Both the position numbers and the translations under genes were made by a program. A DNA stretch of 64,000 nt, from contig NZ_SLZR01000002.1 of NCBI RefSeq assembly GCF_004341165.1, forward strand, positions 248,001 through 312,000. Reading direction: 5' to 3'. The stretch is from Reinekea marinisedimentorum (GTDB taxonomy: Bacteria > Pseudomonadota > Gammaproteobacteria > Pseudomonadales > Natronospirillaceae). Under the pieces are notes generated by a model. It ran no database searches. It had not been told where the DNA came from and saw only the letters and a program-made list of their open reading frames with translations. Positions 52,921 through 62,121 of the stretch are shown piece by piece. Each line of letters begins with the position of its first letter. Within the stretch, counting starts at the first letter, position 1.

Positions 52921-54840
52921 TTAGTCTTTATCTTTCACTTCTTCGAATTCAGCATCGACTGCATCGTCCGGGCCGGCTGATTCAGCCTGCTCAGCACCCG
53001 CTGCCGCTGCGCCTTCCTGCTGGGCTTCTGCGTATAGTTTCTGAGTGAAACCTGCAGCAGCCTGGCTCAAAGCTTCAACAGCCTTATCGATCGCTTCTTT
53101 ATCTTCGCCCTTCAGTGCGTCTTCAACGGCAACACAGGCTTTTTCAATAGACTCTTTCTCTTCATCCGTTGCTTTGTCTTCATTTTCTTTCAAAGACTTA
53201 CGCGTGGCATGAACAAGGCCGTCAGCCTGGTTGCGGGCCTGAGCCAGCTCTTCAAACTTGCGGTCTTCCTCAGCATTCGCTTCGGCATCTTTCACCATTT
53301 GTTCAATTTCGTCATCCGACAGACCAGAGTTTGCCTTAATAACGATCGACTGTTCTTTACCGGTGCCCTTGTCTTTTGCAGAAACGTTCAGGATGCCGTT
53401 TGCGTCAAGGTCAAAGCTAACTTCAATCTGTGGCACACCGCGTGGTGCTGGCGGAATGTCTGCCAGATCGAAACGACCCAGAGACTTATTCTGGCCTGCC
53501 ATTTTACGCTCACCCTGCAGAACATGAATCGTTACAGCACCCTGATTGTCATCCGCTGTAGAGAACACTTGAGATTTCTTGGTCGGAATCGTTGTGTTCT
53601 TGTCGATCAGCGACGTCATGACGCCACCCATGGTTTCAATACCCAGTGTCAGCGGCGTTACGTCAAGCAGCAGTACGTCTTTAACATCACCAGAAAGAAC
53701 CGCACCCTGAATAGCAGCACCTACCGCTACCGCTTCGTCCGGGTTCACGTCTTTACGAGGCTCTTTACCAAAGAATTCAGCAACCTTGGATTGAACCAGT
53801 GGCATACGGGTTTGACCACCCACCAGAATCACTTCGTCAATCTCAGAGATTTCATGGCCGGCATCTTTCAGTGCAATACGCACAGGTTCCAGAGAACGCT
53901 CAACCAGATCTTCAACCAGAGATTCCAGCTTGGCACGGGTCACTTTTACGTTTAAGTGCTTAGGACCTGTTGCATCTGCAGTGATGTACGGCAGGTTTAC
54001 GTCGGTCTGTGCCGCTGAAGACAGCTCAACTTTCGCTTTCTCGCCTGCTTCTTTCAGACGCTGCATTGCCAGCGCATCACCTTTCAGATCGATACCGGAT
54101 TCTTTCTTAAAGGTTTCGGCCAGGTAGTTAATCATGCGCAGGTCGAAGTCTTCACCACCCAGGAAGGTGTCGCCGTTGGTCGCTAACACTTCAAACTGGT
54201 GCTCGCCATCAACTTCTGCAATTTCGATAATAGAGATATCGAACGTACCACCACCTAAGTCGTATACAGCAACAACGCTGTCACCACGTTTTTTATCCAT
54301 ACCATAAGCCAGTGCCGCAGCCGTTGGCTCGTTGATAATACGTTTAACGTCCAAACCTGCGATCTTACCGGCATCTTTGGTCGCCTGACGCTGAGCATCG
54401 TTAAAGTAAGCAGGTACCGTAATCACAGCTTCCGTTACCTTCTCACCCAGGTATTCTTCGGCTGTTTTCTTCATCTTCTTCAGAACTTCAGCAGAAACCT
54501 GAGGTGGCGCTTTCTTATCGCCTTTTACTTCAACCCATGCATCGCCATTGTCTGCCTTAACAATTTTGTAAGGCACCATGTTTATATCTTTCTGTACAAC
54601 ATCGTCTTCGAAGCGACGGCCGATCAGACGCTTAACAGCGTATAAAGTATTTTCCGGGTTGGTTACTGCCTGACGCTTGGCCGGCTGACCAACAAGAATT
54701 TCGTTATCATCGGTGAACGCAACGATGGACGGCGTTGTACGATCGCCTTCGGCATTTTCGATTACCTTTGGTTTGTCACCCTCAAGAACAGCTACACATG
54801 AGTTGGTGGTACCAAGGTCAATACCAATAATCTTACCCAT
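52921..54840 (-). CDS. dnaK: Chaperone DnaK (Hsp70)
   Basis: 639 residues (E. coli 638). Nucleotide-binding domain at 1-385 with [17 protein letters not shown], the phosphate motif [15 protein letters not shown] and [13 protein letters not shown]; interdomain linker [13 protein letters not shown]; substrate-binding domain and a helical lid ending in an acidic tail ([10 protein letters not shown]) as expected for proteobacterial DnaK. It folds and protects proteins in an ATP cycle driven by DnaJ and GrpE. Confidence 0.98.
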   Translation of the reverse strand: MGKIIGIDLGTTNSCVAVLEGDKPKVIENAEGDRTTPSIVAFTDDNEILVGQPAKRQAVTNPENTLYAVKRLIGRRFEDDVVQKDINMVPYKIVKADNGDAWVEVKGDKKAPPQVSAEVLKKMKKTAEEYLGEKVTEAVITVPAYFNDAQRQATKDAGKIAGLDVKRIINEPTAAALAYGMDKKRGDSVVAVYDLGGGTFDISIIEIAEVDGEHQFEVLATNGDTFLGGEDFDLRMINYLAETFKKESGIDLKGDALAMQRLKEAGEKAKVELSSAAQTDVNLPYITADATGPKHLNVKVTRAKLESLVEDLVERSLEPVRIALKDAGHEISEIDEVILVGGQTRMPLVQSKVAEFFGKEPRKDVNPDEAVAVGAAIQGAVLSGDVKDVLLLDVTPLTLGIETMGGVMTSLIDKNTTIPTKKSQVFSTADDNQGAVTIHVLQGERKMAGQNKSLGRFDLADIPPAPRGVPQIEVSFDLDANGILNVSAKDKGTGKEQSIVIKANSGLSDDEIEQMVKDAEANAEEDRKFEELAQARNQADGLVHATRKSLKENEDKATDEEKESIEKACVAVEDALKGEDKEAIDKAVEALSQAAAGFTQKLYAEAQQEGAAAAGAEQAESAGPDDAVDAEFEEVKDKD

Positions 54841-54878
54841 CTTATTTACTCCGTAATTAATCCTAACTTCTATGTCCA

Positions 54879-54908
54879 GCTATATTTGTTCGCCGGATCA
54901 AATTTCAA
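54879..54908 (-). promoter_or_regulatory. Possible internal promoter before dnaK
   Basis: On the minus strand, TTGAAA (54908-54903), 18 bp, then TATAGC (54884-54879), a fair sigma70-like match in the 85-bp grpE-dnaK gap. The overlapping CTTGAAA resembles a sigma32 -35 box, but no CCCCAT-like -10 follows. Confidence 0.3.
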
Positions 54909-54925
54909 GCCTGTATGAGTTGAAA

Positions 54926-55534
54926 TCAGGCCTGTTCGTCAATTTTGTTTGCGGCCTGGCCGCCTTTACTGACCATCACCATCGCCGGGCGAATTAACCG
55001 TCCGTTCAACTGATAGCCTTTCTGCATAACAGCGATCACTGTATTTGGCTCTACGTCCGGATTTTCCACCATCGACATGGCCTGATGCAGCTGCGGATCA
55101 AACGGCTCACCAATCGGATCGACGGCGACAATGTTAAACTTGCCGAATACGTCAACCAGCCCCTTAAGTGTTAATTCAACACCCTCACGGATAGCATTGA
55201 TGTCGGCTGCGTCGGATTCTGTCGACTGCAGCGCCCGCTCCAGGTTATCAGCAATGCCCAGCAGCTCTTTCGACAGCTTTTCCTGGCCGAACTTATGCGC
55301 ATTTTCCACGTCTTTTTCAACGCGGCGGCGCAGGTTTGCCATTTCGGCTTCTGCACGAATGTACTGATCCTGAGCGGCACTGGCTCGTTCTTCGGCTTCT
55401 TGCAGTTGTTTAACCAGATCCGCCTCGGTTGCTACCTCTACAGCAGCTTCGGTTGCTTCATCAACGGCTTCTGCTTCGGTCGCTTCAGGCTGAACCTGTT
55501 CGATATCGTCTACTGACTTATCTTCCTGAGTCAT
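54926..55534 (-). CDS. grpE: Nucleotide exchange factor GrpE
   Basis: 202 residues (E. coli 197). A disordered Glu/Ala-rich N-terminus, a long coiled coil (about 35-100; EERASAAQDQYIRAEAEMAN), and the beta-domain tail containing FDPQLHQAMSMVENP, then VMQKGYQLNGRLIRPAMVMV. It speeds ADP release from DnaK and senses heat through its coiled coil. First gene of grpE-dnaK-dnaJ. Confidence 0.96.
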   Translation of the reverse strand: MTQEDKSVDDIEQVQPEATEAEAVDEATEAAVEVATEADLVKQLQEAEERASAAQDQYIRAEAEMANLRRRVEKDVENAHKFGQEKLSKELLGIADNLERALQSTESDAADINAIREGVELTLKGLVDVFGKFNIVAVDPIGEPFDPQLHQAMSMVENPDVEPNTVIAVMQKGYQLNGRLIRPAMVMVSKGGQAANKIDEQA

Positions 55535-55577
55535 GATTTACCTTTCCAACACTCATGTTCGGTTATTTCGGCCTATT

Positions 55578-55606
55578 TAATGGGGGGTGTAAAAAGTCAT
55601 TTCAAG
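55578..55606 (-). promoter_or_regulatory. Sigma32 heat-shock promoter of grpE-dnaK-dnaJ
   Basis: On the minus strand, CTTGAA (55606-55601), a 15-bp spacer and CCCCATTA (55585-55578). This is a near-consensus sigma32 promoter about 45 bp before grpE. Confidence 0.85.
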
Positions 55607-55720
55607 TGTAAACAGGGGCAATTCAGATCATTTTTTTAACAATAAATGACCCTCAGCTTATCGAAAGCAGTTTGAAACAAATATTTCATCATTGGCGACT
55701 TGCTTAAACACAAAAAAATA

Positions 55721-55736
55721 CTGTACATTCATACAG
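55721..55736. promoter_or_regulatory. LexA box (SOS operator) of recN
   Basis: CTGT-ACATTCAT-ACAG, a perfect CTGT-N8-ACAG operator, 23 bp before the recN ATG. recN is a strongly SOS-induced gene in E. coli. Confidence 0.85.
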
Positions 55737-55759
55737 ACCAATAAGTGAGCGGCAGCATC

Positions 55760-57433
55760 ATGCTACAGAATCTGACTATCCGGAACATCGCCATTGCAGA
55801 CAACATTGAAATTGACTGGCAGACCGGCATGACCTCTATTTCCGGTGAAACCGGTGCCGGTAAATCCATTCTGCTGAACAGTCTGAGCCTTGCACTGGGC
55901 GACCGTGCCGACAGCGGCATTGTGCGCCATGGCGAAAAGCGCGCAGAGGTTGTTGCCTCCTTTAACGTTGAGCGCATCCCTGAAGCACAGCAATGGTTGG
56001 TGGAGCGTGATCTGGATGAAGGGCACGACTGCATTTTAAGGCGCACGATTTCCGCCGAAGGGCGCTCACGGGGCTACATTAATGGTCAGCCAGTACCGCT
56101 GGCTGAGCTTAAAACACTGGGCGAACGGCTGATTGATATCCACAGCCAGCACGCCCACCAGTCGCTGATGCGCAGCAGCACCCACCTGACCTTGCTCGAT
56201 GATTACGGCCTGCTCAACAGCCAGAAGAGCAAAGCCAAGGATGCCTGGCTAAGCTGGCAGGGCCTGGAGCGCAAATACAGCCAATTGAAAGCCAATGTCG
56301 AAGAAAACAGCGCCCACCGCCAACTGTTGCAGTACCAGTGTGAAGAACTCAATGAACTGGATCTGACAGCAAATGAAGTGGAACAGCTGGAGAGCGATTT
56401 CCAGCGCATGGAGCAGAGCCACACGCTGCTCGAAGGTGCTTACAGTACGATCAGCCGGATAGATAACGACGCCGATGATGGCATTCTGGCCGCACTGAAG
56501 GCCGCCTCCAACGCATTAAACCGGCTACCGGATAATGCCGCACCGCTCAGCAGCGCTAAAGGCCTGCTCGACAGCGCCGTCATTCAGGTGGAAGAATGCC
56601 TGCATGACCTCGGCGATTACATCGACAGCTTTGATATCGATGAAGAACAAAAGCACAATCTGGAGAGCCGCCTGGACAGCATCCACACGCTGGCCCGCAA
56701 ACATCAGGTGCACTCCAATGATCTGTACGCTCACCACCAGCAGCTACTGGCCGAGCTCGATGCGACCAGTGCCAACTCTGATTCGTTGCCGGAGCTGGAG
56801 GCTGAGGTTGAAAAGCGTAAACAAACCCTGCTGAAAATTACCGCGCAACTGACGAAACAGCGCAAAAAGGCCGCTAAAGCATTTGAAGCCGAAATCATCG
56901 ATAAGCTTGCCCAGCTGGCGATGCCCGGCGCCCGTTTTGAGGTCAAATTCAAGGAGCAGGCCGCACTCAGCCATACCGGTGCAGATCAGGTAGAATTCTA
57001 TATCAGCCTGAACCCAGGCCAACCTTTGCAGCCCCTGGCAAAGGTAGCCTCCGGCGGTGAGCTGTCGCGTGTTTCTCTGGCTGTACAGGTGGTTTGTGCC
57101 GAACACTCCACCATTCCGACACTGGTATTTGATGAGGTTGATGTTGGTATCAGCGGTGCCACAGCTGAGATTGTCGGGCACATGCTGCGCAGTGTCGGCA
57201 GCCGTGGTCAAGTGATATGCGTAACTCACTTGCCGCAGGTTGCCGCGGTGGGCCATAACCACTGCGTGGTGCAAAAGCTACACGAAAAAGAAAGAACAAC
57301 GACCGATATTCGTCACCTGAACGACGGGCAACGCGTCGACGAGATCGCACGTATGCTGGGCGGCATCGATATAACGGCACAAACCAGGGCTCACGCTGAA
57401 GAAATGCTGGCCAGACAACAAAGGCAGCACTGA
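55760..57433 (+). CDS. recN: DNA repair protein RecN
   Basis: 557 residues from ATG 55760, giving MLQNLTIRNIAIADNIEID as in E. coli; a GTG five codons earlier is possible. Walker A GETGAGKS, long coiled coil (about 150-390), ABC signature KVASGGELSRVSLA and Walker B TLVFDEVDVGISG. RecN is an SMC-like protein that gathers broken DNA ends for recombinational repair. It is under a LexA box and ends at a shared terminator with fur. Confidence 0.97.
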   Translation: MLQNLTIRNIAIADNIEIDWQTGMTSISGETGAGKSILLNSLSLALGDRADSGIVRHGEKRAEVVASFNVERIPEAQQWLVERDLDEGHDCILRRTISAEGRSRGYINGQPVPLAELKTLGERLIDIHSQHAHQSLMRSSTHLTLLDDYGLLNSQKSKAKDAWLSWQGLERKYSQLKANVEENSAHRQLLQYQCEELNELDLTANEVEQLESDFQRMEQSHTLLEGAYSTISRIDNDADDGILAALKAASNALNRLPDNAAPLSSAKGLLDSAVIQVEECLHDLGDYIDSFDIDEEQKHNLESRLDSIHTLARKHQVHSNDLYAHHQQLLAELDATSANSDSLPELEAEVEKRKQTLLKITAQLTKQRKKAAKAFEAEIIDKLAQLAMPGARFEVKFKEQAALSHTGADQVEFYISLNPGQPLQPLAKVASGGELSRVSLAVQVVCAEHSTIPTLVFDEVDVGISGATAEIVGHMLRSVGSRGQVICVTHLPQVAAVGHNHCVVQKLHEKERTTTDIRHLNDGQRVDEIARMLGGIDITAQTRAHAEEMLARQQRQH

Positions 57434-57434
57434 C

Positions 57435-57459
57435 AAAAAAACCGGCCTGTGCCGGTTTT
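57435..57459. terminator. Bidirectional terminator between recN and fur
   Basis: AAAACCGGC-CTGT-GCCGGTTTT, a perfect 9-bp stem (57438-57446 with 57451-57459). There are four T at the end for recN and seven T on the minus strand for fur. Confidence 0.88.
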
Positions 57460-57481
57460 CATTTGAAATGAGCGGAATAAT

Positions 57482-57895
57482 TTACTTCCCGCTTTTGGGC
57501 TTGGCGTAAATAACCAGACTGTGTTCAATAATTTCCAGGCCGTGTTCTTCCGCTATCTGGTGTTGCCGCTCTTCAATCACCGGATCGACAAATTCAATGA
57601 CATCCCCGGTTTCGACATTGACCATGTGATCGTGATGATCATCTGAGGCCAGTTCATATATTGCGTGATTACCGTCGAAGTTATGCTTTGAAATGAGTCC
57701 GGCCGCCTCAAACTGAGTTAGAACACGATAGACAGTCGCCAGGCCAACGTCTTCCCCGGCTTCCTGCAACGTTCTGTAGATATCCTCAGCACTCAGATGA
57801 CCGGCTTCATTGGACTCAAACATCTGTAAAATCTTTACCCTAGGTAAAGTTACTTTAAGGCCTGCTTTTTTTAATTCCTGATTCTGTGTAGCCAC
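57482..57895 (-). CDS. fur: Ferric uptake regulator Fur
   Basis: 137 residues from GTG 57895, giving the Fur-type start ATQNQELKKAGLKVTLPR; GGAG lies about 9 bp upstream. A start 38 codons earlier would add a sequence without Fur similarity and run into the bamE gene, so it is rejected. The winged helix is at about 1-80 (AEDIYRTLQEAGEDVGLATV) and the metal-binding dimer domain follows with the His-rich SDDHHDHMV. It lacks the C-terminal Cys cluster of E. coli Fur, as pseudomonad Fur does. It represses iron-uptake genes with Fe(II). Confidence 0.95.
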   Translation of the reverse strand: MATQNQELKKAGLKVTLPRVKILQMFESNEAGHLSAEDIYRTLQEAGEDVGLATVYRVLTQFEAAGLISKHNFDGNHAIYELASDDHHDHMVNVETGDVIEFVDPVIEERQHQIAEEHGLEIIEHSLVIYAKPKSGK

Positions 57896-57965
57896 CTTCT
57901 CGTCTCCGAATAACTGTGTACAATGCTCGAACCGAACATACGTGCCAACAATAAGGGTTAATTCA

Positions 57966-58289
57966 TTGCTGTTTAGATTATCAAAATATGTGCTCCTTTG
58001 CTCTTTCACATTAGCCTTATCTGCATGTGGGCTGCTAAAACCTTATGAAGCAGAGCTTGGCCAGGGTAATTCTGTTAAGAGCGACCAACTTGAACAAATA
58101 GAAATTGGTCTAACAAAGGAACAGGTTGCTTTCATTCTGGGTACACCGATGCTCTCCGGCCTAGACCCTGAACACCGCTGGATATACACCACCTTTTCTG
58201 AGGACAACGGCTACGCCAGCCTGGTTATTGAGTTTGCAGACGGCCTGGTCAGCAACATAAACACCAGCGACAACCTTATCGTCGAATAA
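57966..58289 (+). CDS. bamE: Outer membrane assembly lipoprotein BamE (SmpA/OmlA)
   Basis: About 107 residues from TTG 57966, which has AAGGG 8 bp upstream; a GTG at 57942 in the same frame is possible but has no ribosome-binding site. The lipobox is ALSACG. The mature domain shows the BamE pattern GLTKEQVAFILGTP followed by HRWIYTTF. BamE stabilises the BAM complex that inserts beta-barrel proteins. It is divergent from fur, whose start is only about 70 bp away, so control regions overlap. Confidence 0.88.
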   Translation: MLFRLSKYVLLCSFTLALSACGLLKPYEAELGQGNSVKSDQLEQIEIGLTKEQVAFILGTPMLSGLDPEHRWIYTTFSEDNGYASLVIEFADGLVSNINTSDNLIVE

Positions 58290-58293
58290 CGGC

Positions 58294-58578
58294 TTACTTC
58301 TTAGCCTTCGCAGCCCTGTTTGCGCGGGCCTTTTTAGGGTCCGCCAGCAGTGGCCGGTAAATTTCTATCCGGTCGCCTTCGCGAACAATTTCTTTTTCCG
58401 GCTTAGGCACCTTACGACCAAAGATCCCCATTGGCGATTCCGCAATATTCAGACCTTTGAACTCGTTTTCCAAACCGGAACAGAGGGCCGCATCTCTCAT
58501 GTTAGTCCCCGGTTCAACTTCCACTTCAACAATCAACTGCTTTTCCGCAGTAGCGTAGGCAACTTCTACTTTTATCAT
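58294..58578 (-). CDS. RnfH/RatB family ubiquitin-like protein
   Basis: 94 residues with a beta-grasp pattern: IKVEVAYATAEKQLIVEVEV, then GIFGRKVPKPEKEI and GDRIEIYRPLLADPK, a family signature. The basic tail is KARANRAAKAKK. Function is unclear; it always accompanies ratA in this neighbourhood. It begins 8 bp after ratA and is convergent with bamE, 4 bp between stop codons. Confidence 0.9.
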   Translation of the reverse strand: MIKVEVAYATAEKQLIVEVEVEPGTNMRDAALCSGLENEFKGLNIAESPMGIFGRKVPKPEKEIVREGDRIEIYRPLLADPKKARANRAAKAKK

Positions 58579-58586
58579 TTTTGTTC

Positions 58587-59030
58587 CTATATCTTTCCGA
58601 CGGAATAATCCGCCTGCGCTCGGGCAACAAAAGAGGCGACCATCTGGTCGGCTATTTTTTTAAACATGACGCTAAATGCCATCCCTTTAATGCTTTTTTT
58701 GGCGTGAAACCTCAAATCCAGGCTGACCTTACAACCCGCATCACCCAAAGCCTTGATAGACCAGGTACCGTTCAGGTAATCCAGCGGCCCTTCCTCCAGG
58801 TTCATCTCAATACTCGAAGGGTGAACCAACTGATTGCGGGTGACCAGAACCTTTTCAACCCCGGCTTTGGCAATCACCAGCTTACCCAGCATGTGCTGCT
58901 CACTCTGTTCCAAAACATAAGCCGCCTTCACACCGTCCAAAAACAGCGGGTAAGATTCAATATCGTTAATCAGGTTATAAAGGTGCTCAGCAGGTGCCAG
59001 CACCAGTGCATTTCTGTGGATTTCTATCAT
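58587..59030 (-). CDS. ratA: RatA/COQ10-like START-domain protein
   Basis: 147 residues of the START/COQ10 fold. IHRNALVLAPAEHLYNLINDIESYP is the recognisable start, and KKIADQMVASFVARA the C-terminal helix. E. coli RatA was described as a toxin blocking 70S ribosome assembly, while relatives bind ubiquinone (COQ10). Its ATG overlaps the stop of the upstream transporter gene by 4 bp, indicating translational coupling. smpB, the usual divergent neighbour, is absent here. Confidence 0.88.
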   Translation of the reverse strand: MIEIHRNALVLAPAEHLYNLINDIESYPLFLDGVKAAYVLEQSEQHMLGKLVIAKAGVEKVLVTRNQLVHPSSIEMNLEEGPLDYLNGTWSIKALGDAGCKVSLDLRFHAKKSIKGMAFSVMFKKIADQMVASFVARAQADYSVGKI

Positions 59031-60406
59031 ATTCCGGGCAATACAGCTCTCGATTTAAGCAAACGAAATAATTGGATCAAGACCAATAACACTACAACGC
59101 CCAGGGCCACCAGAGGATAGTTCAAAGGAATCAGGCTGGCGGTGGCGCGCGCGAATACTAACCCAAGCACCATCGGCACAACAAACCGCAAAACCACCCG
59201 CCAGAGGAAATAACGGAAACCGCCATGCGGATTAATCTGCCGTAAAACCCGGTTGGGCCACACCACCCAGCCAATCCAGATGCAGATACTAGCGGACAGC
59301 AATGGTACTAAAATACCCTGTCCTAACTGCTGCACTACGACATACAGCGTCTTGTCATACCAGGTAACCGGCGAGAAGGTATCGTGCGACAGAACCAGCC
59401 CGCCGCTGGTAATCACCACCAGAATCACAGTTAGGCCCAGCAACCAGGGGTTGTGCACGACATGAATCTGCTGCGCCACCAGCAGCAGCAATGGCAGGCT
59501 GCTGAGGATGCCGATGATCGTCAGGCCTGCCAGCCAACTGGCCATGTCCGTTTGCAACACCGGCAACAATTCCAGGCTGGCCGTTAATGCGCGCAGAACG
59601 GTACCGGCCTCGGTTACCTCTACGCCATACGAGCTGATCCAATCCCAGGAGATAGACAACATCGCCACACCCAACAGTACGTCGATCAGTTGCACCAGAA
59701 TGATCACCCGACCGGTCGGGATCTGATCGGACACCTTGGTGCCCAACACATACCAGATAAACAACCCGGCCATGGATGAGGTGAGTGCATGCTGCATTGC
59801 CGCCATCATGTCTTCAAAGGAAATCATCTGCCACGACATGCCCATCAGCATCTCCACCGTGCCCGGCAGGTGCCAGAGAATAAAGCCCAGAACAACCGGC
59901 ATCATGATCAGGAAGATGGTCGCAATACCGCGCCAGGCGAGGCCGCCGAGAATCATCAGAAAGATCCCCTGCGCCAGTACAAAGCTCATGATGCGCCGGG
60001 TATTCTGGCTTTGTTCAAACCAGTAAAGGTTCTGATCCAGCGGGCGCAGCAACAGTAAGTCGCCATTCAAGCCATCGAGACCAAAGATCAGTGCCCACGA
60101 GGTGTTAAACAGGTTCATCGACAGGGTCAGAATCAACGCCAGCATGAGGATGCAGAACAAAGCCTGAGCCCAGAAGCGCTTACCGATAACAAAACTGAAT
60201 TCATAGGGCGTTGTGCGGTACAGGCGTCCGGCCACCAGCTCGGCCTGCAGCACCGGCAGAATAAAGAAAAGTTTGAAAAATGCGTATGCGGCAAGAAACG
60301 AGCCCTCACCGTGCTCGACAGCCAGTGTTGGCAGAATCAATACATCTGAAAGGCCGATCTGTGTTCCAATCAGCAATGCAATCAACAGAAAAACGTTCAA
60401 ACTCAC
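59027..60406 (-). CDS. Divergent sodium:neurotransmitter symporter (NSS) family protein
   Basis: 459 residues and about 11-12 hydrophobic helices. The N-terminus (IGTQIGLSDVLILPTLAVEH, then GEGSFLAAYAFF) follows the NSS TM1-TM2 pattern AxxIGLGNxWRFPYLAxxNGGGAFL but has lost the Asn and Trp-Arg-Phe-Pro residues that build the sodium and substrate sites in LeuT. LQAELVAGRL matches the end of TM2. Substrate probably an amino acid or similar, but ion coupling is uncertain. It is the first gene of an mRNA with ratA and rnfH and takes the place where smpB is usually found. Confidence 0.65.
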   Translation of the reverse strand: MSLNVFLLIALLIGTQIGLSDVLILPTLAVEHGEGSFLAAYAFFKLFFILPVLQAELVAGRLYRTTPYEFSFVIGKRFWAQALFCILMLALILTLSMNLFNTSWALIFGLDGLNGDLLLLRPLDQNLYWFEQSQNTRRIMSFVLAQGIFLMILGGLAWRGIATIFLIMMPVVLGFILWHLPGTVEMLMGMSWQMISFEDMMAAMQHALTSSMAGLFIWYVLGTKVSDQIPTGRVIILVQLIDVLLGVAMLSISWDWISSYGVEVTEAGTVLRALTASLELLPVLQTDMASWLAGLTIIGILSSLPLLLLVAQQIHVVHNPWLLGLTVILVVITSGGLVLSHDTFSPVTWYDKTLYVVVQQLGQGILVPLLSASICIWIGWVVWPNRVLRQINPHGGFRYFLWRVVLRFVVPMVLGLVFARATASLIPLNYPLVALGVVVLLVLIQLFRLLKSRAVLPGI

Positions 60407-60499
60407 CGCTCACCTTACCGAAAAGGGTGTTCCAGCTTATCAGATCTGCTGGTAAGCTTCGCTGCTATACTGTACCAAAAGCGATCAGCAAGCGGGATT

Positions 60500-61189
60500 A
60501 TGGCAGAACAATATTACGACCTGACTTTCAGCGGCGAGCTTCTCGAAGGCCACTTCATCGATTTTGTGAAGGCGGATTTACAGGCAATGTTCAAAGCCAG
60601 CAGCGTCTATATTGATGCGCTGTTTTCCGGTCCGGATCAGCCTGTCAAGCTCAAGGTCGATAAGGCCACCGCCATTAAGTACCAAAAGGCGTTCAAACAG
60701 GCCGGCGCAAAGCTGACGGTGCGCGTGCACAAGCCGGCAATGGCCACAGCCAAAACCAGGGCCGAATCTGAACCGAACGTAACAGCGTCTGCGCCAGCAC
60801 AACCCGCTGCTAAGCCTCAGGCTGCCAGCCCAACAAGCGGAATAAGCACAACCCTCAATGCCGTGGCCGGTGAAAATGCCGACGCACTGGTGGAGCACCA
60901 TCAGCCTGACCTGCAGCAACCCGAAAGTATCCCTCAGTGGGCGGTCGCCGCACCGGGCGAACAGCTCGTTGAAATCACCGAGCTGCCGGTTGCAGAAATA
61001 GACACCGGCAACCTGAGTCTGGCCGATACCGGCACAGACCTGCTTGGCAATGAACTGAAGTTTGACGAGCCCGCACCCATCATTAATGTCGATGCGCTGT
61101 CACTGGCCCCGGCCGGGGCAGAAATTGAGGTGCTCGATGACAAACCCGCGCCAGTCAGCGTAGATACCAGCCACCTCAAGGTTGAATAG
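60500..61189 (+). CDS. Hypothetical protein with an N-terminal FKxLF-type domain and repeated tail motif
   Basis: 229 residues, no signal peptide or membrane segment. The N-terminal ~75 residues (YYDLTFSGELLEGHFIDFVK, AMFKASSVYIDALFSGPDQP, and KYQKAFKQAGAKLTV) form a compact domain I have seen at the start of many gammaproteobacterial proteins of unknown role. A Pro/Ala-rich linker (about 80-145) follows. The tail has four related acidic motifs: WAVAAPGEQLVE (147-158), IDTGNLSLADTGTDLL (167-182), VDALSLAPAGAEIEVL (197-212), and a shortened VDTSHLKVE (221-229). Function unknown. Its stop is 9 bp from the convergent folE stop. Confidence 0.7.
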   Translation: MAEQYYDLTFSGELLEGHFIDFVKADLQAMFKASSVYIDALFSGPDQPVKLKVDKATAIKYQKAFKQAGAKLTVRVHKPAMATAKTRAESEPNVTASAPAQPAAKPQAASPTSGISTTLNAVAGENADALVEHHQPDLQQPESIPQWAVAAPGEQLVEITELPVAEIDTGNLSLADTGTDLLGNELKFDEPAPIINVDALSLAPAGAEIEVLDDKPAPVSVDTSHLKVE

Positions 61190-61198
61190 CGGTCGCGT

Positions 61199-61840
61199 TT
61201 AGCGGACAAAATCCCTGCGCAGATCACGGTCGCTCAGAAACTTGCCACCCAGTGAGAGTGTTTCTGTCGACGAGGTGCTGTCCATCACGCCGCGCGCCTT
61301 CACGCAATAGTGTGTCGCATTCATCTTCACCGCGACATCATCGGTACCCAGCAGAGTTTGCAGAGCAATCAGCACCTGCTGATTAAGCCGTTCCTGCACC
61401 TGCGGGCGCTGAGCAAAAAAGCCGACAATCCGGTTGATTTTAGAAAGGCCGATAATGCGGTCTTTCGGGATGTAGGCGACATCGGCGGTACCATCAATGG
61501 TGACAAAATGGTGTTCGCAGGTACTGGTCAGGCAGATATCCTTCACACGGATCATCTCGCGCACGCCCATCTTGTTCTCGATCAGCGTAATCTTGGGGAA
61601 GTTTTCATAGTTCAGGCCAGAGAATATCTCGCTGACATACATCTTCGCCATGCGCTCCGGCGTTTCCGCTAGGCTGTCGTCGGATAAATCCAACGCCAGA
61701 ACCTGCATGACTTCTTTCATTAAAACTTCAATGCGTGATTTCTGCTCAGCTTCGGAAAGGGTTTGCTCAACCATGGGCGTTTCCAGACCAAGCTCAATTA
61801 ATCGTTTCTGAACAGCGAGTGCTTCCGCCGAGATGGGCAT
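61199..61840 (-). CDS. folE: GTP cyclohydrolase I
   Basis: 213 residues (E. coli 222). Makes dihydroneopterin triphosphate from GTP, the first step of folate synthesis. Zinc-site and active-site motifs are [13 protein letters not shown] and [12 protein letters not shown], supplying Cys, His and Cys ligands; [18 protein letters not shown] is the N-terminal signature. The zinc-dependent FolE1 type. It is divergent from the B12 uptake operon. Confidence 0.96.
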   Translation of the reverse strand: MPISAEALAVQKRLIELGLETPMVEQTLSEAEQKSRIEVLMKEVMQVLALDLSDDSLAETPERMAKMYVSEIFSGLNYENFPKITLIENKMGVREMIRVKDICLTSTCEHHFVTIDGTADVAYIPKDRIIGLSKINRIVGFFAQRPQVQERLNQQVLIALQTLLGTDDVAVKMNATHYCVKARGVMDSTSSTETLSLGGKFLSDRDLRRDFVR

Positions 61841-61924
61841 GAATGTAAACCTTTAAATGTCGATATCAGAGGGTGCTTATTTCAAGACGGCGCATCATAT
61901 CACAGCAACCCGGAATTGGATCAT

Positions 61925-62090
61925 CTTGGTGCAAATTGACGAGGCCCTGAATGCATTGACTTACAGGGCATTTACCTGTCCAATCGCCGCTCGTTCAAAC
62001 GGAATGCGGTGAAAGCCCGCAGCGGACGCGCCACTGTAATAAGCAAGCCTGTCGGTTTAACGCTTTAAGCCAGGAGACGAGAACGAATTT
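61925..62090 (+). promoter_or_regulatory. Cobalamin (B12) riboswitch
   Basis: A leader with the conserved B12-riboswitch blocks: GGTGC at 61928, GGAATGCGGTGAAAGCCC from 62001, GCGCCACTGTAA around 62028-62040 (the CACTGTAA core), and GCCAGGAGAC at 62069 near the 3' end. It lies 30 bp before the B12-binding protein gene, whose ribosome-binding site reads CAGGAGACC. Adenosylcobalamin binding would lower expression of the uptake genes. The exact 5' boundary is approximate. The remaining 61841-61924 should hold the folE and btu promoters. Confidence 0.85.
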
Positions 62091-62121
62091 TATACTGTAC
62101 GCGACCTACAGGAGACCATCG

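Noticed and set aside
57896-58009. N-terminal extension of Fur by 38 residues
   Set aside because: The extension has no Fur similarity, lies over the bamE start on the other strand, and the GTG at 57895 has a good ribosome-binding site.
58581-59120. 179-codon plus-strand frame opposite ratA
   Set aside because: Fully antisense to ratA, whose family match is clear.
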